Source: Streptomyces sp. NBC_01445 (GTDB lineage Bacteria > Actinomycetota > Actinomycetes > Streptomycetales > Streptomycetaceae). Taken from it: 64,000 nucleotides of DNA. Every line of letters begins with the position of its first letter. Position 1 is the stretch's first letter. Shown here piece by piece: positions 32,801 through 40,492 of this stretch. The notes beneath the pieces were generated by a model. That model made no database searches, had not been told where the DNA came from, and worked only from the letters and a program-made list of their open reading frames with translations. The position numbers and the translations under genes were made by a program. The DNA lies in contig NZ_CP109485.1 in NCBI RefSeq assembly GCF_035918235.1, positions 1,178,001 to 1,242,000 on the forward strand, written 5' to 3'.

Positions 32801-33000
32801 CATGCTCCTCGGGCTGAAGCCCGAGGATTCTGGCCGTCCCACGGGTTGCTGTGCCGCTACGCGGCACGGCTTCCTGCTGGGATTCCGTGGCTTCCTGTTT
32901 CTTCGCGCTGTGCCAGAACAGGTTCTGGTCTTACCTTCGCTCCGCAGGCCGATGCCGCCAGTCCGGCGGCCTGTTTCACATTCTTGGCGGCGTTGACATC
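32797..33000 (-). ncRNA. Candidate omegaRNA of the TnpB element
   Basis: In characterised IS200/IS605 TnpB systems the guide RNA spans the tnpB 3' end and right end and stops at the element boundary, with the adjoining flank as guide. Here the minus-strand transcript would end in the hairpin CCTCGGGCTTCAGCCCGAGG and TCAA, and the guide would be TTCGGAAGGTTGGCC and onward, which is antisense to the last codons of gpx. The 5' limit is not visible; 33000 is an estimate. Confidence 0.55.
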
Positions 33001-34089
33001 CCGGTCATGCCGGGTGCCGCAGGCGGGGCAGGTCCACTCCCTGACGCGCAGGGGTTTGGGCCCGTCGTGGTGACCACAGGCCGAGCACACCTGACTGGTG
33101 GGCTCGAACCGACCGATCTTGATAAAGGTCCGCCCGTACCGAGCCGCCTTGTAGGCGAGCATGGTCACGAACTGTGACCAGCCCGCGTCATGGACGGACT
33201 TGGCCAGTTTGGTGCGCGCGAGGCCCTTGACCGACAGGTCTTCCACGGCGATCGCTTGATTCTCGCGGATCAACCGGGTGGAGAGCTGATGGTGGAACTC
33301 CTTGCGCGCATCGGCGACCTGCGCATGCGCGCGGGCAACCTTGAGCCGGGCCTTGGCCCGGTTCTTCGAGCCCTTCTGCTTGCGGGACAGCTCCCGCCCG
33401 GCCTTCTTGAGCTTCTTCTCCGCCCGGCGCAGAAACCCCGGGGAGTCGATCTTCGTGCCGTCGGACAGCACCGCGAAGTGGGTCAGCCCCAGGTCGATAC
33501 CGATGGCCTGCTCAGTGGCGGGCATCCGGCCGGCGTCGGCGGCCGGGTCGGTGTCGATGACAAAGCTCGCGAAATACCGCCCCGCACTGTCTTTGATCAC
33601 GGTGACCGAGGACGGCATCACGGGCAGGGTGCGGGACCACTTCACCCGCACCGCGCCGATCTTCGGCAGGTTCAGCCGGCCGCCCGGGGTGATCGACCAG
33701 CGGGCGTTGGCCGTGAACCGGATCGACTGCCTCGGATCCTTCCGCGACTTGAACCGCGGCGCACCCACCCTCGCGCCCTTGCGCTCACCCTTGAGGGAGG
33801 CGAAGAACGCCTTATAGGCCGCCTCCACATCCCGCAAAGACTGCTGGAGCACCACCGAGGACACCTCGCCCAGCCAAGACCGCTCCACGGTCCGCTTGGC
33901 ACGGGTGATCAAGGTCTGGGACAGCTCGGCGGCCTTCGGATACGGCAGACCCGCCGCGTGCGCGTCCTGGCGGGCGCGCACCGCGTCGTTGAACACGACC
34001 CGCGCGCACCCGAACGCCCGGCCCAATGCGAGGCGTTGACCCGGTTCCGGGTACAACCTGAAGGCGTACCGAAGCTGCATGAACATCAC
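32857..34089 (-). CDS. tnpB: TnpB RNA-guided endonuclease (IS200/IS605 accessory protein)
   Basis: A 410-residue TnpB. RuvC catalytic residues are all present: Asp199 in AIGIDLGLTHFAVL, Glu283 in AIAVEDLSVKGLA, and Asp364 in RHDRDVNAAKNVKQA. The zinc finger has Cys335, Cys338, Cys354 and Cys357 (CSACG and CPACG). The N-terminal OrfB-type REC/WED region is complete (LYPEPGQRLALGRAFGCARVVFN). Length is typical, with a short C-terminal tail. The start may be ATG 34086 or 34080 instead of GTG 34089. The protein appears active, so this is a potential RNA-guided nuclease rather than a relic. Confidence 0.92.
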   Translation of the reverse strand: MMFMQLRYAFRLYPEPGQRLALGRAFGCARVVFNDAVRARQDAHAAGLPYPKAAELSQTLITRAKRTVERSWLGEVSSVVLQQSLRDVEAAYKAFFASLKGERKGARVGAPRFKSRKDPRQSIRFTANARWSITPGGRLNLPKIGAVRVKWSRTLPVMPSSVTVIKDSAGRYFASFVIDTDPAADAGRMPATEQAIGIDLGLTHFAVLSDGTKIDSPGFLRRAEKKLKKAGRELSRKQKGSKNRAKARLKVARAHAQVADARKEFHHQLSTRLIRENQAIAVEDLSVKGLARTKLAKSVHDAGWSQFVTMLAYKAARYGRTFIKIGRFEPTSQVCSACGHHDGPKPLRVREWTCPACGTRHDRDVNAAKNVKQAAGLAASACGAKVRPEPVLAQREETGSHGIPAGSRAA

Positions 34090-34374
34090 CCTAGGTACGC
34101 CCTCTCGGACACCGCCCCAGAAGATCGGAACTGATCACGATCAGTCCTCCTGTTTGACGCTCGCGCGCAAGTTCGATCTATTGCGCCCGCCAATGATCAT
34201 TGGACGCGTGGGCGGAGGCCGGGCGGGCGGCGGAGTCACCACGCCTCCCTGCTCCGCAGGGAGGCACGCCGCGACGCTCCGCGTCGCTATCGCAAGATTC
34301 ACTTCACCACCGGGCTGAAGCCCGATGCACTGCGAATGAATCCCGGTAGCGGTTACGCGGTACTCCGCTCGCCA

Positions 34375-34424
34375 GCCTCCATCATGCCCCGCTCCCAGCA
34401 GTCGGCGCGGGGCATGACGGAGGC
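34375..34424. terminator. Large hairpin downstream of the element, probable former gpx terminator
   Basis: Arms GCCTCCATCATGCCCCGC (34375-34392) and GCGGGGCATGACGGAGGC (34407-34424) pair in 17 of 18 positions around a 14-nt loop. In the reconstructed uninserted locus it lies about 35 bp after the gpx stop, the normal terminator position. The insertion now separates it from gpx by 1.5 kb. Confidence 0.6.
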
Positions 34425-34523
34425 TCCGTGGCCGACCAGGTCGGGCGCGATGACGGCGCGGGGGAACGGCTCGCTCGCGGCGCGGTCTCGCGCCGCTCCC
34501 CCGCGTCCACGACAATGGCTGCG

Positions 34524-36047
34524 ATGACGCCCGAACCCGTCGAGTCCACCCCCGGAATCCGGCTCTCCTCCGCCAGGGGTCGCTGGATCCTCGCCTGTGT
34601 CGTCCTGGCCTCCGGGATGGCGATGCTCGACGGCACGGTGGTGAATGTCGCCCTGCCGACCATCGGCCGCGACCTCGACGCCTCCCTGTCGAGCCTCCAG
34701 TGGGTCGTGAACGCCTACATGCTGACGCTGTCCGCCCTGCTCCTGTGGGGCGGAGCGCTCGGCGACCGGATCGGGCGGCGGCGCACTCTCGCGCTCGGCG
34801 TGGCCTGGTTCGCGGTCGCGTCGGCGCTGTGCGGGCTCGCCCCCGACCAGGGTGTGCTCATCGCGGCCCGTGCGCTGCAAGGAGTGGGCGGTGCGCTCCT
34901 CACCCCCGGGTCGCTGGCCCTCGTACGGTCCTCGTTCCACCCCGACGACCAGTCGCGCGCCGTGGGCGCCTGGTCGGGGCTCACGGGTGTGGCCGGGGCG
35001 CTCGGACCGTTCCTCGGCGGGTACCTGATCGACGGACCCGGGTGGCGGTGGATCTTCCTGATCAATGTGCCGCTGGCCGTGATCGTGCTGCTGATCGCGG
35101 TGCGGCACGTGCCGGAGAGCCGTGAGGCCGGGGTCGCCGGGACCCGCTTCGACATGGCGGGCGCCTCGCTCGCCGCCCTGTGCCTGGTGGGCATCAGTTA
35201 CGCGCTGATCGGGTCGTCCGGCGGCGCGTCCCTCGTGTCGACGGCGCTGCCCGCCGTACTCGGTGTCGCGGCCGGCATCGCCTTCGTCGTCGTGGAGCAC
35301 CATCGCGCTGAGCCGATGCTGCCGCCCTCGCTGTTCCGCTCCCGGCTGTTCAGCGCGGCCAACGCGATGACGCTGTGCCTGTACGCGGCGATCGGCGGCA
35401 TCCTGTTCCTGCTGCCCGTACAGCTCCAGATCGCGCTCGGCTACAGCGCGCTGCAGGCGGGTACGGCGACGCTGCCGATCACCGTCCTGATGCTGCTCCT
35501 CTCCCCCCGCGCGGGCGATCTCGCGCGCCGTGTCGGGCCGACGCCGCCCCTGGTCGCCGGGCCGCTGATCGCGGCGGTGGGCCTGCTTCTGATGCTGCGG
35601 ATCGAGCCAGGTGCGTCGTACGTGGCCGATGTGCTGCCCGCGGTGGCGGTGCTCGGCCTGGGCATGAGCGTGTTCGTCGCGCCTCTGACTGCCACGGTCC
35701 TGGCGTCGGTCGAGCCGGGCCGCGCCGGGCTCGCCAGCGGCGTCAACAACACGGCTGCCCGGATCGCGCAGCTCCTCGTGGTGGCGGCGCTGCCGCTGGC
35801 GGTCGGCCTGTCCGGGGACGCGTACACGCAGCCGGACTCCGTCAACACGTCGTTCCACCGGGCGGCCATGGGGTGCGCCCTGCTGTTCGCGCTGGGGTCG
35901 GCGACGGCCGTCTTGTTCATCCGTCCGGCGGCGGTCCGGCCGCGGCTGGAGAAGGCTCCGAAGCCGCAGTGCCGCTCGCATCTGGGCGTGGCGGCACCGG
36001 CGTTGGAGCCCGGGCCGCACAAGCGGAACCAGCGGAAGGTGCTGTAG
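34524..36047 (+). CDS. DHA2-family 14-TM MFS exporter (EmrB/QacA-like)
   Basis: A 507-residue drug/proton antiporter-like protein. Helix 1 has ASGMAMLDGTVVNVALPTIGRDL, with the conserved D-x-T-x-V-N-V-A-L-P of the DHA2 group, then GDRIGRRRTLALGV in loop 2-3 and motif C near GAWSGLTGVAGALGPFLGGYLID. Hydrophobicity gives 14 helices and a basic C-terminal tail. Start is ATG 34524 or 34515; neither has a strong ribosome site. No regulator is adjacent. The substrate is unknown. Confidence 0.82.
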   Translation: MTPEPVESTPGIRLSSARGRWILACVVLASGMAMLDGTVVNVALPTIGRDLDASLSSLQWVVNAYMLTLSALLLWGGALGDRIGRRRTLALGVAWFAVASALCGLAPDQGVLIAARALQGVGGALLTPGSLALVRSSFHPDDQSRAVGAWSGLTGVAGALGPFLGGYLIDGPGWRWIFLINVPLAVIVLLIAVRHVPESREAGVAGTRFDMAGASLAALCLVGISYALIGSSGGASLVSTALPAVLGVAAGIAFVVVEHHRAEPMLPPSLFRSRLFSAANAMTLCLYAAIGGILFLLPVQLQIALGYSALQAGTATLPITVLMLLLSPRAGDLARRVGPTPPLVAGPLIAAVGLLLMLRIEPGASYVADVLPAVAVLGLGMSVFVAPLTATVLASVEPGRAGLASGVNNTAARIAQLLVVAALPLAVGLSGDAYTQPDSVNTSFHRAAMGCALLFALGSATAVLFIRPAAVRPRLEKAPKPQCRSHLGVAAPALEPGPHKRNQRKVL

Positions 36048-36068
36048 CGGCGGGGCGGGCGGACCGGC

Positions 36069-37214
36069 TCAGCTCCCGAACGGGACCTGGGGCGCCGTCA
36101 GCGCTGCCGAACCCCGGTGCGGGTGTGCCCAGAGCCCGCGGGCTTGCAGCCGTGGCAGGACGCCCTCCCCGAACCAGTACGCCTCCTCCAGGTGCGGGTA
36201 TCCGGAGAGCACGAACTCGTCGATGCCGAGACGGTGGTACTCCTCGACGCGGTCGGCGACCTCGTCATGGCTGCCGACCAGCGCGGTACCGGCGCCGCCG
36301 CGTACGAGGCCGATGCCGGCCCATAGGTTCGGGTGGATCTCCAGGCTGTTGGAGCTTCCGCCGTGCAGGGCGAGCATGCGCCGCTGGCCCTCGGACTCGC
36401 TGCGCGCCAGCCCTTCCTGGACGGACCTGACGGTGGCCGGGTCGAAGCCCTGGAGGAGCCGGTCGGCCTCCGCCCAGGCCTGTTCGGCGGTGTCGCGCGT
36501 GATGACGTGCAGCCGGATCCCGAAGCGGACGGTGCGGCCCTCCTTCTCGGCGAGGCCGCGGATCCAGGCGATCTTCTCGGCGACCTGGGCGGGCGGCTCG
36601 CCCCAGGTGAGGTAGACATCGCTGTGCCGCGCCGCGATCTCCCCCGCGACGGGCGAGGAGCCACCGAAGTACACCTCGGGAACGGGGTCGGGCAGCCGGG
36701 CGAGCCGTGCGTCCTGCACCTGGAGGTGTTCGCCCGCGAGATCGACGGTGTCGCCGGCCCACAGCCCCCGGACGATCTCCAGGAATTCACCGGTGCGCGC
36801 GTACCGGGATTCCTTGTCGAGGAAGTCGCCGTAGGCGCGCTGCTCGCGGCTCTCGCCGCCCGTCACGACGTTCAGCAGAAGTCTGCCGCCGGTCTGGCGC
36901 TGGTACGTGGACGCCATCTGCGCGGCGAGCGTGGGCGAGACGAAGCCGGGCCGGAACGCGACGAGGAACTTCAGGCGCTCGGTCTGCTGGCTGAGCATGG
37001 CGGTGGTCAGCCAGGCGTCCTCGCACCAGGCGCCGGTGGGGGTCAGCGCGCCGACGAAGCCGAGGTCCTCGGCGGCGCGGGCTATCTGCGTGAGGTAGCC
37101 GATGGACGGGGGCCGGTCACCGCCCGCCGCGGTCACGGGTGTGCCGTGACCACCGCCGACGACGTGGCGGCTGTCGCCGTTGGTCGGCAGGAACCAGTGG
37201 AAGGTGAGGGACAC
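36069..37214 (-). CDS. ssuD: FMNH2-dependent alkanesulfonate monooxygenase
   Basis: A 381-residue luciferase-like monooxygenase that releases sulfite from alkanesulfonates. The N-terminus FHWFLPTNGDSRHVVGGGHG, the flavin region LKFLVAFRPGFVSPTLAAQMASTYQRQTGGRLLLNVVTGG and PEVYFGGSSPVAGEIAA are diagnostic of SsuD. It is the second gene after a Cys leader peptide and an FMN reductase, so the three act together in sulfur scavenging. No ssuABC transporter genes follow on this strand in the window. Confidence 0.9.
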   Translation of the reverse strand: MSLTFHWFLPTNGDSRHVVGGGHGTPVTAAGGDRPPSIGYLTQIARAAEDLGFVGALTPTGAWCEDAWLTTAMLSQQTERLKFLVAFRPGFVSPTLAAQMASTYQRQTGGRLLLNVVTGGESREQRAYGDFLDKESRYARTGEFLEIVRGLWAGDTVDLAGEHLQVQDARLARLPDPVPEVYFGGSSPVAGEIAARHSDVYLTWGEPPAQVAEKIAWIRGLAEKEGRTVRFGIRLHVITRDTAEQAWAEADRLLQGFDPATVRSVQEGLARSESEGQRRMLALHGGSSNSLEIHPNLWAGIGLVRGGAGTALVGSHDEVADRVEEYHRLGIDEFVLSGYPHLEEAYWFGEGVLPRLQARGLWAHPHRGSAALTAPQVPFGS

Positions 37215-37283
37215 GGGCGGGCTCCGATCGCAAGGGACTACAACGGGCTGTCAACAGGCCCCGACTGGGCTGGAGTTGACGGG

Positions 37284-37844
37284 TCAGCTCGCCGCGGCGA
37301 GCAGGGGCCTCGCGGTGCGCGTGAGCGCGCCGGAGAACTGGTCGACGACGCGGCTGAGCGCCTCGGCCGGCCCCGGCGCGACACCGACCGTGCCGTCCGG
37401 GGCGACGGTGATGTCCTTGTCGAGGGTGAACCACCCCTGGACGATGTGGTCGGCGCCCATGGAGTTGAGGACGGGCCGCAGCGCGTAGTCGAGGGCGAGG
37501 ACATGGGCGGTGGTGCCGCCGGTGGCGAGCGGCAGCACGGTCTTGCCGTCGAGTCCGTACTGCGGCAGCAGGTCGAGGAGCGCCTTGAGGAGCCCGGAGT
37601 ACGCGGCCTTGTAGACGGGCGTCGCGACGACGACCCCGTCGGCGCGGGCGAGGAGCTCGGTCACCTCGACGATGGCCGGGTGGGCGAAGTCCGCGCCGAG
37701 GAGCGCCTCGGCGGGCAGGGTGCGGACGTCGAGCGCTATGACGTCGTGGCCCTGCGCTTCGAGCCGTGCGTCGAGGTGGCGCAGAAGCCGCGCCGTGCGG
37801 GATGTGGCGGAGGGACTTCCGGAAATGGAGAGGACGGTGGCCAT
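37284..37844 (-). CDS. ssuE: NADPH-dependent FMN reductase (SsuE/MsuE family)
   Basis: A 186-residue flavodoxin-fold reductase that supplies FMNH2 to the monooxygenase. SISGSPSATSRTARLL is the phosphate-binding loop and TPVYKAAYSGLLKALLDLLP the signature for the SsuE type. Start ATG 37844 (MATVLSI) was preferred to a longer in-frame start at 37946. It lies 69 bp before ssuD and about 230 bp after the leader peptide stop; that leader region contains a hairpin that may terminate transcription when cysteine is plentiful. Confidence 0.88.
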   Translation of the reverse strand: MATVLSISGSPSATSRTARLLRHLDARLEAQGHDVIALDVRTLPAEALLGADFAHPAIVEVTELLARADGVVVATPVYKAAYSGLLKALLDLLPQYGLDGKTVLPLATGGTTAHVLALDYALRPVLNSMGADHIVQGWFTLDKDITVAPDGTVGVAPGPAEALSRVVDQFSGALTRTARPLLAAAS

Positions 37845-38028
37845 GACGGGACCCTTCGGACTGGAATTCGGCACGTGGAATGCGGGCAATGCGAAAGGCG
37901 TGAACGCGGGAATCGCAGGAGTGCCGAAATTCAGGAATTCGCGCATGCCGAATACGCGGTGCGGTTCAGTGAGGTGCGGTGGGAAGCCGTGCGGAAATCG
38001 ATCGGCACGGTGGAGGTCCGACGATGGC

Positions 38029-38047
38029 GGCCGCCGTGGAGGCGGCC
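38029..38047 (-). terminator. Attenuator-like hairpin after the Cys leader peptide
   Basis: Perfect 7-bp arms GGCCGCC (minus strand 38047-38041) and GGCGGCC (38035-38029) with a 5-nt loop, 26 nt after the leader peptide stop. It is a plausible terminator or anti-terminator element for sulfur-responsive control of ssuE-ssuD. Confidence 0.45.
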
Positions 38048-38072
38048 TGGTCGCCGGGGCGCGTGTGGCTCG

Positions 38073-38156
38073 TCAGAGGGCGCGGCAACAGAAGGAGCTG
38101 GAGACGCGCGCGAGGTCGACATGGCGTCGCCGCGTGAGGTCCAGTCTCGTGTTCAT
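38073..38156 (-). CDS. Cys-containing leader peptide of the sulfonate operon
   Basis: A 27-residue peptide starting ATG 38156 and ending TGA 38073. Its middle LTRRRHVDLARVSS is the conserved core I recall for actinobacterial leader peptides before sulfur genes, and it ends with two adjacent Cys codons (TGT TGC) followed by RAL. Slow decoding at the Cys pair when cysteine is scarce could alter folding of the downstream hairpin and raise ssuE-ssuD expression. It is too short for most gene finders. Confidence 0.8.
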   Translation of the reverse strand: MNTRLDLTRRRHVDLARVSSSFCCRAL

Positions 38157-38353
38157 GCCACCGATCCAACCAGGGGCGCGTCGCGCCAGTCAAGAAATCT
38201 CCGTGCCGGTCTCGCATCGCGGAACGGACTTCCGATGGAGGGAGAATGGACTCGAAGGGCGAGTCCCTTTCGGGAATCCCTTGGTGAGTGCGGCTTATCG
38301 GCGGGAGCCCGTACCCTCGTGCGCCGCACCGCGACCCGGTGCACGATGGCTGC

Positions 38354-39895
38354 ATGCTGTTCTCCCGGCTCGCACAGGTGTCCCAGGAGGTCGCGGCCAC
38401 CAGGGCGCGGTCACGGAAGATCGCGCTGCTCGCCGAGCTCTTCCGGGCGGCGGAGCCGGACGACGTGCCGATCGTGATCCCTTACCTGGCGGGACGCCTC
38501 CCGCAGGGGCGTCTCGGCATCGGGTGGCGGGTGCTGCGTGACCCGGTGGCACCGGCCGCGCAGCCCCGGCTGACGGTCCAGGACGTCGACGCCGCGCTGG
38601 CCGCCCTGGGCGATGTGGCAGGCGCCGGGTCGCAGGCCGAACGGACCCGTCTCGTCGGGGAGTTGATGGGCGCCGCGACCGAGGACGAGCAGCGGTTCCT
38701 GTTCGGTCTGCTCACCGGCGAGGTGCGGCAGGGGGCGCTCGACGCGGTGGCTCTGGAGGGGCTGGCGCAGGCGACCGGCGCGCCGCCGGAGGAGGTGCGG
38801 CGCGCGGTGATGCTGACCGGGTCGCTCCAGGTGGTGGCGCAGGCCCTACTGGCCGAGGGCCCGGACGCGCTGGGCGAGTTCCAACTCACCGTCGGCCGCC
38901 CGGTGTTCCCGATGCTGGCGCACAGCGCGCCCTCGGTCGGGGAGGCCGTGGACAAGCTCGGGGCGTGCGCGGTGGAGGAGAAGCTGGACGGCATCCGCGT
39001 ACAGGTCCACCGCGACGGCGACGTCGTACGCGTCTACACGCGCACGCTCGACGACATCACCGACCGGTTGCCCGAGGTGACGGCCGTGGCCGCCGGGCTC
39101 GACGGGGACCGCTTCATCCTCGACGGGGAGGTCATCGCGCTCGACGGGGACGGCCGGCCGCGCCCGTTCCAGGAGATCGCGAGCCGTGTGGGTTCGCGGG
39201 TGGACGTGGTGACGGCCGCCGGGTCCGTACCCGTGGTGCCGGTGTTCTTCGACGTCTTGTACGCGGGCGGGGACGAGCTGCTCGATCTGCCGTTCGCCGA
39301 GCGCCACGCGCGCCTGGCGCGGCTGGTGCCGAAGGTGATGCGGGTGCGCCACGTCGTCGTTCCGGACGGGGAGGACGCGGCGGCCCGTGCGGCGGCCGAC
39401 GCGTTCTTCGCCGACACCCTGCGCCGCGGTCATGAGGGCGTCGTCGCGAAGGGGCTCGACGCCCCGTACAGCGCGGGGCGGCGCGGCGCGTCCTGGCTGA
39501 AGGTGAAGCCCGTCCACACGCTGGACCTGGTGGTGCTCGCGGCGGAGTGGGGGCACGGCCGGCGGACGGGCAAGCTGTCGAATCTGCACCTCGGTGCGCG
39601 CAGGCCGGACGGCTCCTTCGCGATGCTGGGCAAGACGTTCAAGGGGCTCACGGACGCGCTGCTCGCCTGGCAGACGGAGCGGCTGCGGGAGATGGCCACG
39701 AGCGACGACGGACATGTCGTCACGGTGCGGCCCGAGTTGGTCGTGGAGATCGCCTACGACGGTCTGCAGAAGTCCACCCGCTACCCGGCCGGCGTCACGC
39801 TGCGCTTCGCGCGCGTGGTGCGGTACCGCGAGGACAAGACGGCCGAGGACGCGGACACGGTCGAGACGGTGCTCGCCGCGTACCCAGCCCCGTGA
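38354..39895 (+). CDS. ATP-dependent DNA ligase (LigB-like)
   Basis: A 513-residue nucleotidyltransferase ligase. Motif I with the adenylated Lys is CAVEEKLDGIRVQVH (about residue 210); motif III FFDVLYAGG, motif IV HEGVVAKGLDAPYSAG and motif V ASWLKVKPVHTLDLVVL follow. An N-terminal DNA-binding domain of about 190 residues precedes it and an OB domain ends it, as in mycobacterial LigB. It is separate from the NAD-dependent replicative ligase. No polymerase or nuclease domain is fused, and no Ku gene is near. Start ATG 38354. Confidence 0.88.
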   Translation: MLFSRLAQVSQEVAATRARSRKIALLAELFRAAEPDDVPIVIPYLAGRLPQGRLGIGWRVLRDPVAPAAQPRLTVQDVDAALAALGDVAGAGSQAERTRLVGELMGAATEDEQRFLFGLLTGEVRQGALDAVALEGLAQATGAPPEEVRRAVMLTGSLQVVAQALLAEGPDALGEFQLTVGRPVFPMLAHSAPSVGEAVDKLGACAVEEKLDGIRVQVHRDGDVVRVYTRTLDDITDRLPEVTAVAAGLDGDRFILDGEVIALDGDGRPRPFQEIASRVGSRVDVVTAAGSVPVVPVFFDVLYAGGDELLDLPFAERHARLARLVPKVMRVRHVVVPDGEDAAARAAADAFFADTLRRGHEGVVAKGLDAPYSAGRRGASWLKVKPVHTLDLVVLAAEWGHGRRTGKLSNLHLGARRPDGSFAMLGKTFKGLTDALLAWQTERLREMATSDDGHVVTVRPELVVEIAYDGLQKSTRYPAGVTLRFARVVRYREDKTAEDADTVETVLAAYPAP

Positions 39896-39930
39896 CAAGA
39901 CCGTTTCTTTGCCAAATATTGGGGCCGATA

Positions 39931-39975
39931 GGGTGACACATGGCGCCCGGTACCTGCAGGCGCCATGTATCACCC
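39931..39975. promoter_or_regulatory. 17-bp inverted repeat before the antiporter operon
   Basis: GGGTGACACATGGCGCC (39931-39947) and GGCGCCATGTATCACCC (39959-39975) pair in 16 of 17 positions around an 11-nt loop, 28 bp before the GTG start of khtT. It may be an operator or a structured 5' UTR. Confidence 0.55.
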
Positions 39976-40002
39976 AGGACAAGCACGGACAAGGGGAGAG
40001 CT

Positions 40003-40488
40003 GTGCCCGCTTCACGTCTGAGCCGCACGCCACTGCCGGGGATCGGCTTCCGGTACGACCTGACCACCCGCGACCAACGCCAGGTGTCGGTGGTCGCGCA
40101 CCGGGACGGCGGGCGCACCCTGAGCGCCTACCGGACCGACGACCCGGACGCCTGCGACCTGTCGCTGAAGCTGACGTCCGGTGAGGCGGCCGCGCTGATC
40201 GACGCGCTGATGCCGTCCCACCACAGCCCGAACCTGCTGCACACCACCGATCTGGGCCTCGTCGCCGAGCGCATCGAGATCGGCGCGACCTCGCACTGGA
40301 ACGGGCGCCTGCTCGGCGAGACCCAGCTGCGCACAGAGACCGGCGCCTCGATCGTGGCCGTGCTGCGGCGCGCCGAGGCGATCCCGTCGCCCACCCCCGA
40401 CTTCCGGCTCGCCGGCGGGGACACCGTGATCGTCATCGGCACCCGCGAGGGCGTGGAAGCGGCGGCGACGATACTCGGAAGGGAGTGA
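40003..40488 (+). CDS. khtT: K+/H+ antiporter regulatory subunit (KhtT-like, RCK_C domain)
   Basis: A 161-residue soluble protein. The C-terminal 75 residues are an RCK_C/TrkA-C domain (LLGETQLRTETGASIVAVLRRAEAIPSPTPDFRLAGGDTVIVIGTREGVE), which in KhtT binds nucleotides, including c-di-AMP in Bacillus, and gates the antiporter. The N-terminal half is the KhtT-specific domain. GTG 40003 follows AAGGGGAG. It lies 4 bp before khtU. Regulation may involve the 17-bp inverted repeat upstream. Confidence 0.82.
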   Translation: MPASRLSRTPLPGIGFRYDLTTRDQRQVSVVAHRDGGRTLSAYRTDDPDACDLSLKLTSGEAAALIDALMPSHHSPNLLHTTDLGLVAERIEIGATSHWNGRLLGETQLRTETGASIVAVLRRAEAIPSPTPDFRLAGGDTVIVIGTREGVEAAATILGRE

Positions 40489-40492
40489 TCGG

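Larger units (their letters stand above)
32797..34335 (-). mobile_element. TnpB-only IS200/IS605-type (IS1341-like) element
   Basis: A 1539-bp element with one gene, tnpB, and no TnpA. The ends are subterminal hairpins of the same sequence and orientation, CGGGCTTCAGCCCG on the minus strand at 34326-34313 (left end) and 32822-32809 (right end). The right end finishes TCAA (32800-32797), as in IS608, and the flank just outside the left end is TTCAT (34340-34336), a target/TAM-like pentamer. Removing 32797-34335 restores an AAA-TGA end to gpx. No target duplication is expected for this family. As TnpA is absent it would need a transposase in trans. Confidence 0.8.

Noticed and set aside
34353..36020. 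A 555-codon minus-strand frame opposite the DHA2 exporter
   Set aside because: Low-complexity Arg/Gly/His translation with no motif, while the plus strand has a complete 14-TM protein.
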